From: Streptomyces spiroverticillatus
GTDB taxonomy: Bacteria > Actinomycetota > Actinomycetes > Streptomycetales > Streptomycetaceae
NCBI GenBank assembly: GCA_014650415.1
Contig: BMUX01000005.1
Span: forward strand, 1-64,000
Length of the DNA stretch: 64,000 nucleotides
Reading direction: 5' to 3'
The notes under the pieces are model-generated. The model did not search any database and was not told the DNA's origin. It saw nothing but the letters and a program-made list of their open reading frames with translations. Positions 43,933 to 52,461 of this stretch are shown here, piece after piece (position 1 is the stretch's first letter; the number at the start of each line of letters is the position of its first letter). The translations under genes and the position numbers were made by a program.

Positions 43933-44735
43933 GACCGCACCTCGCGCCCGGGTTCCTCCGGGCCCTGGTCGAGGCGGAACGGCGGATAGGCGTCCGTCAG
44001 GAGAGCGGCGTAGGCGGCCACCCGCAGCATCCACCGGTTCACTCCGACCACCAGGTCGAAGATGCCGCGCGGGTAGCGGCCGGTGAACAGCAGGGCGATC
44101 CCGGCGAACAGGACGAGCACGCCGAGGAGTCCGCCCGCCGCCCAGGGCACCCGCACACCGCCCAGCAGCAGACTCAGGATCAGGTAGTGCGGCAGGGCGA
44201 GCAGCCACCACTTCACCAGCACCAGCCCCCGGGAGAGCCGCTGCGGATACGCGACGTCGAAGTGCGCCGGATAGCCCGGTACGTCGTGCAGCGTGAACGG
44301 CGGGTAGCGGTCGGTGCCGAGCGCGCCGTACGCGTAGTACCCCACCCGCCAGCTCCAGCGCAGCACGCCCACGCTGAAGTCGAAGAGCGGACGCGGATAG
44401 CGGCCGGTGATCAGGACGGCGAAGAAGGCCACGACGCCCACCACCAGGAAGGCGGCCCACAGCAGGACCAGCACGAGGTAGTGGGGCAGCGCCAGCAGCC
44501 ACTTGACCAGCCACAGCCAGCGCGACGGGGCCGCGTCGCAGCGGGCCGCGAGCCGGACCGGGTACCCGGCGGGCGGCGGCTTCACGGGCGCGGCGTTCAC
44601 GGGCCCGGCGTTCGCGGGCGCGGCGTTCGCGGGCGCGGCGTTCGCGGGCGCGGCGTTCGAGCGCCCGGTGTTCATGGGCCCGGTGTTCATGGGACGGGCA
44701 TTCCCGGGTTCGGTGTTCATGGGTTCGGTGTTCAT
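43929..44735 (-). CDS. DUF4389 membrane protein with pentapeptide-repeat N-terminus
   Basis: 268 residues from ATG 44735. Two DUF4389 units, each with [24 protein letters not shown] helices and the [10 protein letters not shown]...RYPPF pattern, supply four to five membrane helices. The first about 50 residues are a low-complexity repeat ([20 protein letters not shown] units) encoded by ten 15-bp repeats. The repeats create several in-frame ATGs (44735, 44720, 44690, 44675), so the real start is uncertain. The function of DUF4389 is unknown. It is divergent from hsp20 across a DevR-like box and overlaps the next membrane gene by ATGA. Confidence 0.85.
   Translation of the reverse strand: MNTEPMNTEPGNARPMNTGPMNTGRSNAAPANAAPANAAPANAGPVNAAPVKPPPAGYPVRLAARCDAAPSRWLWLVKWLLALPHYLVLVLLWAAFLVVGVVAFFAVLITGRYPRPLFDFSVGVLRWSWRVGYYAYGALGTDRYPPFTLHDVPGYPAHFDVAYPQRLSRGLVLVKWWLLALPHYLILSLLLGGVRVPWAAGGLLGVLVLFAGIALLFTGRYPRGIFDLVVGVNRWMLRVAAYAALLTDAYPPFRLDQGPEEPGREVRS
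44581..44735. repeat. Coding 15-bp tandem repeat, ten units
   Basis: Units begin at 44581 and then every 15 bp to 44716, with consensus TTC(A/G)(C/T)GGGC(G/C)CGG(C/T)G. They keep frame and encode the (M/A/V)N(T/A)xP N-terminal repeat of the DUF4389 protein. Copy-number change would alter length without frameshift. Confidence 0.85.
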
Positions 44736-44869
44736 GGACCGACCCTCCCGACGATCAGCGACGGGGACGCGTCGACGCCGGCGTCCGATCCGTGCGTCTC
44801 CTCCACACGTCCGGTACGAGCCTCCCGCCGCCCCGCCGCGAACACCCGGGGCCGGGCGGGCCCGGTGCG

Positions 44870-44883
44870 GTGCCGAACGGCCC
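44870..44883. promoter_or_regulatory. DevR-like box GTGCCGAACGGCCC
   Basis: It has one deviation in the left arm. It lies 95 bp upstream of hsp20 and 135 bp upstream of the divergent DUF4389 gene. Confidence 0.6.
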
Positions 44884-44977
44884 CCGCCGCGGGGCCCGTC
44901 GGCACTCGCGCACCCGCGCCCGGCCGCGGGACGCTGAGAACGGGACATGAGAGCAGCAACCCGACAAGGAGGACGAC

Positions 44978-45403
44978 ATGACGGGCGTGACCGAGCGTCG
45001 GTCGAACTGGCCGACTCTGATTCCGGACCTGTTCGGCTGGGTCGAGGCCGGCATCCCCGGCCTGCACAGCACATCCGGCCTGCACAGCATCCGCATCGAG
45101 GAGTCCCTCACGGACGGCATCTACACCCTGCGTGCGGAACTCCCGGGCATCGACGCCGCGAAGGACGTCGAACTCACCGTCACCGAGGGCATCCTGACGC
45201 TGCGCGCCGAACGCCACGCGGAACTCACCGACAAGCAGCACACCGAGTTCCGTTACGGGGCCTTCGCCCGCGCGGTCCGGCTGCCCGCCGGAGCCAACGG
45301 CAACGACGCCGCGGCCGCGTACAAGGACGGCGTGCTGACCATCACGGTCCCGGTCCCCGAGGCCGAGGCCGGCACGCGGACCATCCCGGTACGACCCGTC
45401 TGA
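44978..45403 (+). CDS. Hsp20/alpha-crystallin small heat-shock protein (HspX-like)
   Basis: 141 residues. The N-terminal arm has [20 protein letters not shown]. The alpha-crystallin domain (about 35-130) has [35 protein letters not shown] and the signature [14 protein letters not shown]. It is an ATP-independent holdase chaperone. HspX (Acr) is the best-known DosR-regulon product of M. tuberculosis, so its location here, 95 bp behind a DevR-like box, fits. AAGGAGGACG precedes the ATG. Monocistronic, ending at a bidirectional terminator. Confidence 0.94.
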   Translation: MTGVTERRSNWPTLIPDLFGWVEAGIPGLHSTSGLHSIRIEESLTDGIYTLRAELPGIDAAKDVELTVTEGILTLRAERHAELTDKQHTEFRYGAFARAVRLPAGANGNDAAAAYKDGVLTITVPVPEAEAGTRTIPVRPV

Positions 45404-45450
45404 CGACGACGCGCGCACCGCGGCACGGCAGCACCGGGCAGGGGCCCGCG

Positions 45451-45488
45451 GGCGGCCGGCCCCGGGGGAACTCCCGGGGCCGGCCGCC
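45451..45488. terminator. 16-bp perfect hairpin, bidirectional
   Basis: Arms at 45451-45466 and 45473-45488 (GGCGGCCGGCCCCGGG and its complement) flank a 6-nt loop. It lies between convergent hsp20 and the PBP gene, whose stop codon begins at the next base. Confidence 0.85.
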
Positions 45489-47075
45489 TCAGCGCTGCCC
45501 CTTCAGGAACGCCGCCGCCACCGGGCCCGCGTCCTTGCCGCCCGAGCCGCCGTCCTCGATCAGTACGGCGAAGGCCAGGTCGCCCCGGTAGCCGATGAAC
45601 CAGGCGTGCGTGCGCGGCGGGCTCTCGTCGCCGTACTCGGCCGTGCCGGTCTTCGCGCCGGGTTCGCCCGGCATCCCGCGCAGGGCCTTCCCCGAGCCCT
45701 CGGTCACCACCGCCCGCATGAGCGTGCGGAGTTGGGAGGCGACGGCGGGCTCCAGTTCCGTCGGGGCCTTCGCCCGCCGCTTCACCGCGTCCGGTACGAG
45801 CACCGGCTGACGGAAGGTGCCGTCCTTGACGGTCGCCGCCACCGAGGCCATCACCAGCGGGCTGGCCTGCACCCGGCCCTGCCCGATCATGGCGGCGGCC
45901 TGGTCGTTGGCGCTGGTGGTCACCGGCACCGAGCCGTCGTAGGTCACCGCGCCGACGTCCCAGCTCTGCCCGATGCCGAACGCCTTCGCGGTGTCCGTGA
46001 GCGAGCGCGGGGTCAGCCGGTCGCGCAGGGCGATGATGCCCGTGTTGCAGGAGTGGGCGAAGTCGTCGGCGAAGGTGGCGCCTGTGGGCAGCTGGAAGAG
46101 GTCCTGGTTCTCGAACCGTTGCCCGTTGACGGTCTCGTACTTCGGGCACGGCGTCGGGGTGCTCGTGCCCATCCCGCCGCCGATCAGCGCGGCGGCCGTG
46201 ACCACCTTGAAGTCCGAGCCGGGCGGGTACTGGCCGCGCAGCGCCCGGTTGGTGCCCGTGGGCGGGTTGTCGGCGGCGGCCACGATCTCGCCGGTGCTGG
46301 GGCGGACCGCCACGAGCGCCGCGTTCTTCGACAGCCCGCGCAGCGCGGCCTCGGCGGCCTTCTGGACCGGTATGTCGAGCGTGGTGCGTACGGGAGTACC
46401 GCCCGCCCCCTTCGAGGTGTGCAGGGTGGCCAGGGTGCGGCCGGTGCTGGTACCGACGATGGCCACGCCGGTCGCCGGACGTCCGGCGAGCTGCTTCTCG
46501 TAACGGTAGTTGAGCCCGCTCTTGCCGGGCGCGCCGACCAGCGCGGGGGCGAGCCCGCCCAGGGGGGTGCCGTCGGCGGCCAGGATCTCCGCGCGCCGGG
46601 ACTCGCTCGTCGCGGCGAGCTTGCTGCCGTCGGTGAGCCTCGGGTGCACGACCGCCGGGCTCCAGGTCACCCGCCAGTCGTCGCCGGTCTTCGTCAGGGG
46701 CGCGGCGGAGTCGTACGAGAAGCGCTCGCCGCCCTTGAGGTGCAGGGTGACGCGGAAGGCGTACCGGCCGCCGTCGGCTGCGCCGATGTGCTCGCCGCGC
46801 CGCAGCTCGAAACGCGTGCCGGGGAGGTCCTTGGCGAGCGCGCCCAGCCGGGCGGCGGCCTTGGCCGGGTCACTGGTGGCGCGCCCGGCGGCCTGCGCGT
46901 CGCCGGAGGCCCATGCGTCGAGGAAGGCGTCCACGGCCACGGCCCGTGCGTCCTTCTCCTCTCCCCCGCGCAGCAGCCGCCAGGCGGCGGTGCCCGCACC
47001 GGCGACCAGCACCAGAACGAGGAGGAAGAGCAGGTAGGGGCGGCGCCGTCTCGCGGCGTGTGTCGTGTCGGACAT
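45489..47075 (-). CDS. Class B penicillin-binding transpeptidase with NTF2-like domain
   Basis: 528 residues. An N-terminal membrane anchor (about 13-33) is followed by an NTF2-like/MecA_N domain (about 45-150), a linker, and the transpeptidase domain. SxxK is in PPGSDFKVVTAAALIG, SxN in FAHSCNTGIIALRD and KTG in GAKTGTAEYGDE. It cross-links peptidoglycan. NTF2-like class B PBPs include low-affinity, beta-lactam-tolerant enzymes such as MecA. It is divergent from a LysR regulator that is coupled to a beta-lactamase-like gene, suggesting a beta-lactam response module. The ATG at 47075 is preferred; a GTG at 47102 adds nine nonconserved residues. Confidence 0.92.
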   Translation of the reverse strand: MSDTTHAARRRRPYLLFLLVLVLVAGAGTAAWRLLRGGEEKDARAVAVDAFLDAWASGDAQAAGRATSDPAKAAARLGALAKDLPGTRFELRRGEHIGAADGGRYAFRVTLHLKGGERFSYDSAAPLTKTGDDWRVTWSPAVVHPRLTDGSKLAATSESRRAEILAADGTPLGGLAPALVGAPGKSGLNYRYEKQLAGRPATGVAIVGTSTGRTLATLHTSKGAGGTPVRTTLDIPVQKAAEAALRGLSKNAALVAVRPSTGEIVAAADNPPTGTNRALRGQYPPGSDFKVVTAAALIGGGMGTSTPTPCPKYETVNGQRFENQDLFQLPTGATFADDFAHSCNTGIIALRDRLTPRSLTDTAKAFGIGQSWDVGAVTYDGSVPVTTSANDQAAAMIGQGRVQASPLVMASVAATVKDGTFRQPVLVPDAVKRRAKAPTELEPAVASQLRTLMRAVVTEGSGKALRGMPGEPGAKTGTAEYGDESPPRTHAWFIGYRGDLAFAVLIEDGGSGGKDAGPVAAAFLKGQR

Positions 47076-47133
47076 GCGGCGATCAGAACAGGCTCCGCGC
47101 ACCGGCGTCCAACAGTCCTATCCCGGCGAAACG

Positions 47134-47151
47134 CATACCCAAATGCCTATG
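47134..47151. promoter_or_regulatory. Possible LysR box
   Basis: CATACCCAAATGCCTATG has CATA/TATG symmetric ends in the divergent gap, 10 bp before the LysR start. Spacing resembles a LysR T-N11-A element. Confidence 0.4.
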
Positions 47152-47161
47152 ATGCCTGTTC

Positions 47162-48124
47162 ATGGACCTCATCAAGCATGTGCGCTACTTCGTGGCGGTC
47201 GCCGAGGAAGGACACTTCGGGCGGGCCGCGGCACGTCTCGGCATGGCGCAGCCGTCGCTGTCGCAGCGCATCCAGCGGCTTGAGCGGGAGTACGGGGTCC
47301 GGCTCTTCGACCGGACCAGCCGGGGCGCGGAGCTGACCGAGGGCGGCCGGCTGATGCTGGCCGAGGCCCGGCCGTTGCTGGAGCGGGCCGACGCCCTGGA
47401 GGGGATGGCGGCCCGGGTGCGCAGCGGTGCGGCCGGGCTGCTGCGGGCGGCGGTGCCGCCGGAGCTGGACAGTGCGGTGGTGGCCGCGCTGGTCAGCGGG
47501 TTCCGGGAGGGCTCGCCCGGGGTGCGGCTCGAACTGCGGGAGCGGGGCGCCCAGGCGCAGTTGGCCGAGCTGGCGGCCGGGAGCCTGGACGCCGGGGTGC
47601 TGCGGCACCCGGTGGACGTGGCGGGTCTCGCGCTGGGCGAAGTGATGTCCCGCCCCCTGGGAGCGGTCGTCCCGGACGACGGCAGCGCCCCGGCGGGACC
47701 CCTGGCGCTCGGCGAACTCACCGGCCGTGACCTGGTGCTCTTCCCCCGCCCCTCCGGCCCCGCCCTGCACGACGAGATCCTGGCCACCTGCCGCAGGCAC
47801 GGCTTCGAACCCGGTACGGTGATCGCCGGCCGCGATCCGGCGTTCGTCACCGGCATGGTGCTGTCCGGCACGGCCGTCGCCTTCGCCCCGCGCGAGCGCG
47901 AGGTGCCCGCCGGGGCGGTGTGGCGCGAACTCGCCGGTGCGCCGCTCCTGGAGCGGGTGTCGTCGGCGTGGCTGCGCAGCCGTCAGGGCGATCCGGCGGT
48001 GGAACTGTTCGCGGCGGTGGTGGAAGCGGCGTTGGCCGAGTACGGAGGAATGATCCCGGTGGCACAGACCGTCGCGGCAGGACGTCTCGGGGCGCCGGTT
48101 CCGCGCCTGGGGTTCACGGTATGA
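47162..48124 (+). CDS. LysR-family transcriptional regulator
   Basis: 320 residues. The N-terminal winged HTH is RYFVAVAEEGHFGRAAARLG followed by AQPSLSQRIQRLEREYGVRL, and the rest is a substrate-binding domain (about 90-300). It is divergent from the PBP gene and coupled by ATGA to the downstream class A beta-lactamase-like gene. LysR regulators of the AmpR/BlaL type control beta-lactamases in Streptomyces and enterobacteria, so a beta-lactam or muropeptide signal is plausible. The actual ligand is not shown by the sequence. Confidence 0.92.
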   Translation: MDLIKHVRYFVAVAEEGHFGRAAARLGMAQPSLSQRIQRLEREYGVRLFDRTSRGAELTEGGRLMLAEARPLLERADALEGMAARVRSGAAGLLRAAVPPELDSAVVAALVSGFREGSPGVRLELRERGAQAQLAELAAGSLDAGVLRHPVDVAGLALGEVMSRPLGAVVPDDGSAPAGPLALGELTGRDLVLFPRPSGPALHDEILATCRRHGFEPGTVIAGRDPAFVTGMVLSGTAVAFAPREREVPAGAVWRELAGAPLLERVSSAWLRSRQGDPAVELFAAVVEAALAEYGGMIPVAQTVAAGRLGAPVPRLGFTV

Positions 48125-49023
48125 GCGGGGCGGCGACCGGCGCGGTGCGCACCCGGCTGCGTGCGGTGTTCGCGGACGCGGGCGTCACGGGCCAACTGCA
48201 CGCGCTGGACCTGGACAGCGGCGCGGAGGTGGGGATCGGCGCCGACTCCCTGGTCAGCACGGCCAGTACGCACAAGCTGTGCCTGGCCGTGACGGTCCAG
48301 CGGCTCGCCGACACCAAAGCCCTCGACCCGACGGAACAGGTCGAGGTCCCGGTCGACGGCCGCACCCCCGGCGGCACGGGCGTGGCCATGCTCCGCGACC
48401 CGGTGCGCATGTCGCTGCGGGACCTGCTCGCCCTCGCCCTCACGGTCAGCGACAACGCGGCGGCGGACGTCCTCTACGACCGCGTCGGCCTGGCCGGCGT
48501 GAACCGGGCCATGACCGAACTCGGTCTGACCCGCACCCTGGCCGTGCACACCGGCCGCGACCTGCTCGCCACGATCGACGAGGACTGCGGCGGCGACCAG
48601 GCCCGCCTGCTGGTGGACCCCGGCCTGACCACCCGCCTGCGCGTCCTGGACCCCGAGCGCACCAACCGCAGCACCCCGCGCGAACTGACCCGCCTCCTCG
48701 CCGCCCTCTGGCACGACGAGGCGTGCACGCCCGAGCGCGCGGCCGAACTCCGCTCGATGCTCGCCCACCAGGTGTGGCCGCACCGGCTGGCCTCCGGCTT
48801 CCCGTTCGACGACGTACGCGTGTCGGGCAAGACGGGCACCCTGCCGACGCTCCGTCACGAGGTGGGCGTGGTCGAGTACCCGGACGGGGGCCGCTACGCC
48901 GTCGCGGTCTTCACCCGCGCCGCCCGCACAGCAGCGAACCAGCCCGCCGCCGACGCGGCCATCGGCACGGCGGCCCGCCTCGCGGTGGAGTCGCTGCGCG
49001 TGCCGCCCGGCCGGGGCGCGTGA
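48121..49023 (+). CDS. Class A beta-lactamase-like serine hydrolase
   Basis: 300 residues. SxxK is in VSTASTHKLCLAVTVQ, SDN in LTVSDNAAADVLYD, an omega-loop-type E-x-x-N in LDPERTNRSTPRELT and KTG in RVSGKTGTLPTLRHE. All class A motifs are present, but there is no signal peptide, which is unusual for a secreted beta-lactamase. It could be a cytoplasmic esterase or carboxypeptidase, or use a non-classical route. It overlaps the LysR gene (ATGA), so the two are co-expressed. Confidence 0.88.
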   Translation: MSGAATGAVRTRLRAVFADAGVTGQLHALDLDSGAEVGIGADSLVSTASTHKLCLAVTVQRLADTKALDPTEQVEVPVDGRTPGGTGVAMLRDPVRMSLRDLLALALTVSDNAAADVLYDRVGLAGVNRAMTELGLTRTLAVHTGRDLLATIDEDCGGDQARLLVDPGLTTRLRVLDPERTNRSTPRELTRLLAALWHDEACTPERAAELRSMLAHQVWPHRLASGFPFDDVRVSGKTGTLPTLRHEVGVVEYPDGGRYAVAVFTRAARTAANQPAADAAIGTAARLAVESLRVPPGRGA

Positions 49024-49042
49024 ACGGCGGGCCGTTCGGGCG

Positions 49043-49600
49043 CTACTGCGGCGGGTCCTCCCCGGTGAGACCGTCGACGGCCTCGCGCAGCAGGTCGGCG
49101 TGGCCGACATGGCGGGCATACTCGTCGTGCAGGTCCACCACGATGCGCCGCAGGTTCGGTGCGGAGCCGTCGGGCCACGCCGTGTTCTTCGCGGGCTCGT
49201 CGAGGCGGCCCTCGGCGAGGGCCTTGGCGATCGCAGCGCGCGAGCGCTCGGCGGCCCGCTGCCACAGGGCGTAGAGCTCCTCGGGGGTGTCGTCGGCGGC
49301 CGAGCGCCACACCCACTGGGGGTCGGTCCTGGCCTCGGGCGCGTCCAGCGGCGGTCCGGGTGCCTCGCCGGTGAAGTCCATGGCGTACCACTCCTCGACG
49401 AGCGCCAGGTGCTTGAGGAGGCCGCCGAGGGTGAGCGTGGACGGGGGGAGCGACTGGTTCAGACCGGCGGCGTCCAGTCCGCCGCACTTCCAGGCGAACT
49501 GGGCGCGGGAGCGGTCGAGTGCGAAGAGCAGCAGCTCGGCCTCGCCGGCGGTGTTCGAGGGTTCGTGGATCGTGGTGTTCAGGGCGATGTGGTCGTTCAT
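49043..49600 (-). CDS. DinB-family (DUF664) protein
   Basis: 185 residues, a four-helix bundle. The metal-binding His candidates are in LGGLLKHLALVEEWYAMD and in VDLHDEYARHVGHADLLREA near the C-terminus, with EWY typical of DUF664. DinB/YfiT-like proteins include metal-dependent thiol transferases using mycothiol or bacillithiol; the substrate here is unknown. The ATG at 49600 is taken rather than one 9 bases upstream. Convergent with the beta-lactamase-like gene. Confidence 0.88.
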   Translation of the reverse strand: MNDHIALNTTIHEPSNTAGEAELLLFALDRSRAQFAWKCGGLDAAGLNQSLPPSTLTLGGLLKHLALVEEWYAMDFTGEAPGPPLDAPEARTDPQWVWRSAADDTPEELYALWQRAAERSRAAIAKALAEGRLDEPAKNTAWPDGSAPNLRRIVVDLHDEYARHVGHADLLREAVDGLTGEDPPQ

Positions 49601-49646
49601 GCAGGTCACGCTAGGGTCGGTTCCGGACGATCTACGACCGGAACAG

Positions 49647-49712
49647 TCGCGCGCAGAGAAACGCGCAGAAGAACGCGCAGAGAAGAACGCGCAGAGAAGA
49701 TCGCGGCGATCA
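49647..49712. repeat. CGCGCAGAGAAGAA-type direct repeats
   Basis: About four imperfect copies of a 14-16-bp unit containing CGCGCAGA(G)AAGAACG lie in the 128-bp gap directly before the WYL-regulator start. They could be slippage repeats or operator half-sites. Confidence 0.5.
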
Positions 49713-49728
49713 CGCGCAGGGGGACCCG

Positions 49729-50697
49729 ATGGAATCCGACACGAGCCCCACCGCGCGTGCGCTGCTGGCCCTCGAACTCCTCCAGTCCTTCCCCGGCATC
49801 ACCGCCGCCCGGCTCGCCGACCGGCTCGGTGTCTCGGAGCGGGCCGCCCGGCGGTACGTCGGCATCCTGCGCGAGGCGAACATCCCGGTGGACTCCGACC
49901 GGGGCCCGTACGGCGGATACCGGCTGGGCCGGGGTCTGCGGCTGCCCCCGCTGACGTTCAGCGCGACCGAGGCCCTGTGCCTGGTCATGGCCGTCCTGGA
50001 CGGGCACCACGACGCGAACGACACGACCGGCCCGGTCGGCAGCGCGCTGGGCAAGATCGTGCGCGCGCTGCCGGAGCCGGTCGCCGCCCAGGCGGAGGCC
50101 GTACGCCGGGCCGCCGCGCCGGTGCCCGACCGGGCCGCCGCCCGGCCCGACCCTGGGGCCACGGCCGAACTCGTCCGGGCCTGCTCGGAGCACCGGCGGG
50201 TCCTGCTGGCCTACCGCTCGGAGGCGGGTGCGCAGTACGACACCGAGGTCGACCCGTGGGCGGTGGTGGTGCGCCACGGCCGGTGGTACCTGCTGTGCTG
50301 GTCGCACACCTCCGACGGCCGCCGGGCGTACCGGATCGACCGCATCCGCACCGTGGAACTGCTGGCCGAGGTCTTCGACCCGCCGGTCGGGCTCGACCCC
50401 GTCGCCGTCCTGGAGGAACATCTCGCGGTCGGCTGGGAGTACACCGCCGAAGTGATCGTCGACGCCCCGTACGGCACGGTGGCACACCTCGTGCCGTCGA
50501 GCCTGGGACGGCTGGAGCCCGTCGACGCCACCACCTGCCGGCTCACCGGCACGACCAGCAATCCCCGGTGGTACGCGGAGCAACTCGCCGCGCTGCCCGC
50601 CCCGTTCCGCGTCACCGGCGGCGAGGAACTGCGCCACTGCGTCCGCGAACTCGGCCAACGCCTGCTCACTGCCGCGGAGCGGGCTGCGCACGCGTGA
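49729..50697 (+). CDS. WYL-domain transcriptional regulator (DeoR-type HTH)
   Basis: 322 residues. The N-terminal HTH_11 has TARALLALELLQSFPGITAA with recognition segment LGVSERAARRYVGILREANI and the wing GPYGGYRLGRG. The WYL domain (about 140-225) has VLLAYRSEAGAQYDTEVDPW and VVVRHGRWYLLCWSHTS. A WCX C-terminal domain completes it. WYL proteins bind nucleic acid or nucleotide-like ligands and often regulate DNA-damage or defence genes. Its last 32 bases overlap the end of the convergent DMT transporter gene. Confidence 0.92.
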   Translation: MESDTSPTARALLALELLQSFPGITAARLADRLGVSERAARRYVGILREANIPVDSDRGPYGGYRLGRGLRLPPLTFSATEALCLVMAVLDGHHDANDTTGPVGSALGKIVRALPEPVAAQAEAVRRAAAPVPDRAAARPDPGATAELVRACSEHRRVLLAYRSEAGAQYDTEVDPWAVVVRHGRWYLLCWSHTSDGRRAYRIDRIRTVELLAEVFDPPVGLDPVAVLEEHLAVGWEYTAEVIVDAPYGTVAHLVPSSLGRLEPVDATTCRLTGTTSNPRWYAEQLAALPAPFRVTGGEELRHCVRELGQRLLTAAERAAHA

Positions 50698-51577
50698 GCA
50701 GCAGGACCCCGTACACCGTCAGCGCCGCGCCGAGGGCCTGCGGCGCCAGCCACCACCCCGTACGGACCTGGTCCCCGAAGAGCACCGCACCGAGCACGAG
50801 GCTGGCGGCCGCCTCGCCGAGGGTGAGGGCGGGCTGCGACACGAACAGGGGGCCGGAACCCATGGCGTTGGTGAGCAGGAAGAGGGCGGCCGCGCCCGCC
50901 GCCACACAGCCGTACGTCTGCAAGGCGGTGAGCAGTGCCGGGACGCCTCCCTCTTCCAGGTGCGCCATGGCGCTCTTCATCAGGGTCGCCGTCAGGCCGT
51001 AGGCGATCGCGCTGCCCAGGCCGAAGAGCACCGCCCGTGCCTTCCCGTACGGCCGCCGTACCGCCCATCCCGCGCACAGGACCACCGAGGCCGAGCCGAC
51101 GGCCACGGCCGCCGTCCACGTCACGCCGCCCACCGGCCTGTTGCCCTCGGCGGGTGCGGCGGCGCCCAGTGCCAGGGCCAGCCCGCAGGACGTGAGCAGG
51201 CACGCCCTCCAGCCTCCCGGTGGCATCGGGGTGCGGGTGAAGGCATGGGCGAAGAGGAGGGCCAGGGGGAGTTCGGCGACCAGGATGGGCTGGACGAGGG
51301 TGAGCGAGCCCCAGGTCAGGGCGGCCGCCTGGCAGACGGCCGCGAGGACGATCACGGCGATCCCCGCGAACCAGGCCCGGTTGCGCAGCAGATGACCCAC
51401 CAGGCGGAGGCTGAAGGCGTCGTTCTCGGGCACGGTGCGGGCGGCAACGCGCTGGAGCACCGTGCCCGCGGCGTTCGCGGCGGCGGTCAGTACGGCGAAG
51501 GCCGCGCCGAGCGCCGGGCCGCCCCAGTCCGCAAAGCCCGCCCCGGCAGTAAGGTTCACCCCGTCCGTGAAGCTCAC
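50666..51577 (-). CDS. DMT-superfamily (EamA-like) transporter
   Basis: 303 residues with about nine to ten helices. Segments such as LTLVQPILVAELPLALLFAH and NAMGSGPLFVSQPALTLGEA, and a final LVLGAVLFGDQVRTG, are typical of the EamA/DMT half-repeats. The GTG at 51577 overlaps the stop of the upstream DUF998 gene (GTGA), which supports that start over a GTG at 51559. The substrate is unknown; it could export metabolites or act as a Mg2+/NIPA-like protein. Confidence 0.85.
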   Translation of the reverse strand: MSFTDGVNLTAGAGFADWGGPALGAAFAVLTAAANAAGTVLQRVAARTVPENDAFSLRLVGHLLRNRAWFAGIAVIVLAAVCQAAALTWGSLTLVQPILVAELPLALLFAHAFTRTPMPPGGWRACLLTSCGLALALGAAAPAEGNRPVGGVTWTAAVAVGSASVVLCAGWAVRRPYGKARAVLFGLGSAIAYGLTATLMKSAMAHLEEGGVPALLTALQTYGCVAAGAAALFLLTNAMGSGPLFVSQPALTLGEAAASLVLGAVLFGDQVRTGWWLAPQALGAALTVYGVLLLTRAQPAPRQ

Positions 51578-52326
51578 CCCGGCAGTGTGCCCGAGCCCCC
51601 GCGTGGGAACCGGTTGCCCCCGCGCAGGAGGGGCGCGGTGGTGGCCCGCACCGGGTGGGCCGCGCGGACGCTTCCGCCGGCGTGGACTCCGTACGCCAAC
51701 AGCAGCAGCCACCCGCCGACGAACAGCAGGTGCAGCCGTTGCGGTACGCCGTGCCAGCCCGGATGTTCCAGCAGGGGGCCGACGGTGGCGAGGGCCGCGA
51801 GCATGGCCGCGCCCGTCAGGGGCAGCCCCCAGCGGCCCACCGTGCGCCAACCGCCCTGCTCCGGATGGTGTTTCGCCCACCAGGCGAGCCAGGCCATGGA
51901 TGCGAAGAGGAAGAAGTGGACGAGGCCGCTCGTCACCGTGTGGAGGGGGTGGACCGCGTTGCACCCGGGTTCCAGGGAGGGGGCGCAGTCCATCGGGAGC
52001 AGCACGTCGGCGGTCGACGCGGCGCCGAAGCCGACCAGCGCCCACCAGCCGGGGCCCCCGCCCTGTCTGCGCCAGGCCAGCGCCGCCAGCACGAGGAGGG
52101 CCGCGGAGCCGAACTCGAAGGCGGTGAACAGGGGGCGGGTGGCCTGGTCGGCGGCGTACAGCTCGCTGACGTAGGAGTGGCGGGGGTCGAGTCGGGTCGG
52201 GACGGCCGTCTCCAGGAGCCAGGAGTTGTAGAGCAGGGCCGCGCCGACGAGGCCTCCCGTCGTCAGCCGGCCGCGCCACCGTACGTGTCGTCCGTCCGTC
52301 CGTGCCGCCGACGTGTCGCCGCCCAT
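51574..52326 (-). CDS. DUF998 membrane protein
   Basis: 250 residues with about six helices. The first loop has ETAVPTRLDPRHSYVSELYA, the conserved S-x-L/Y-x-A region of DUF998. STADVLLPMDCAPSLEPGCN follows, then HTVTSGLVHFFLFASMAWLA. The last 30 residues are a basic Gly/Arg-rich tail. It is coupled by GTGA to the DMT transporter. Function unknown. Confidence 0.85.
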   Translation of the reverse strand: MGGDTSAARTDGRHVRWRGRLTTGGLVGAALLYNSWLLETAVPTRLDPRHSYVSELYAADQATRPLFTAFEFGSAALLVLAALAWRRQGGGPGWWALVGFGAASTADVLLPMDCAPSLEPGCNAVHPLHTVTSGLVHFFLFASMAWLAWWAKHHPEQGGWRTVGRWGLPLTGAAMLAALATVGPLLEHPGWHGVPQRLHLLFVGGWLLLLAYGVHAGGSVRAAHPVRATTAPLLRGGNRFPRGGSGTLPG

Positions 52327-52461
52327 GGCCCCGCCCTTCCGCACCTGCGGGGCGGGCCGTCAGGGAAGAGGTGCCCCGAGGTGCTGTGCGATGGAAGGCT
52401 TGTGTCCCTGCGGGAAGAGCGGCAAACGCGGTGGGAGGACCCCCACTTCGGGCCCGGTGGT

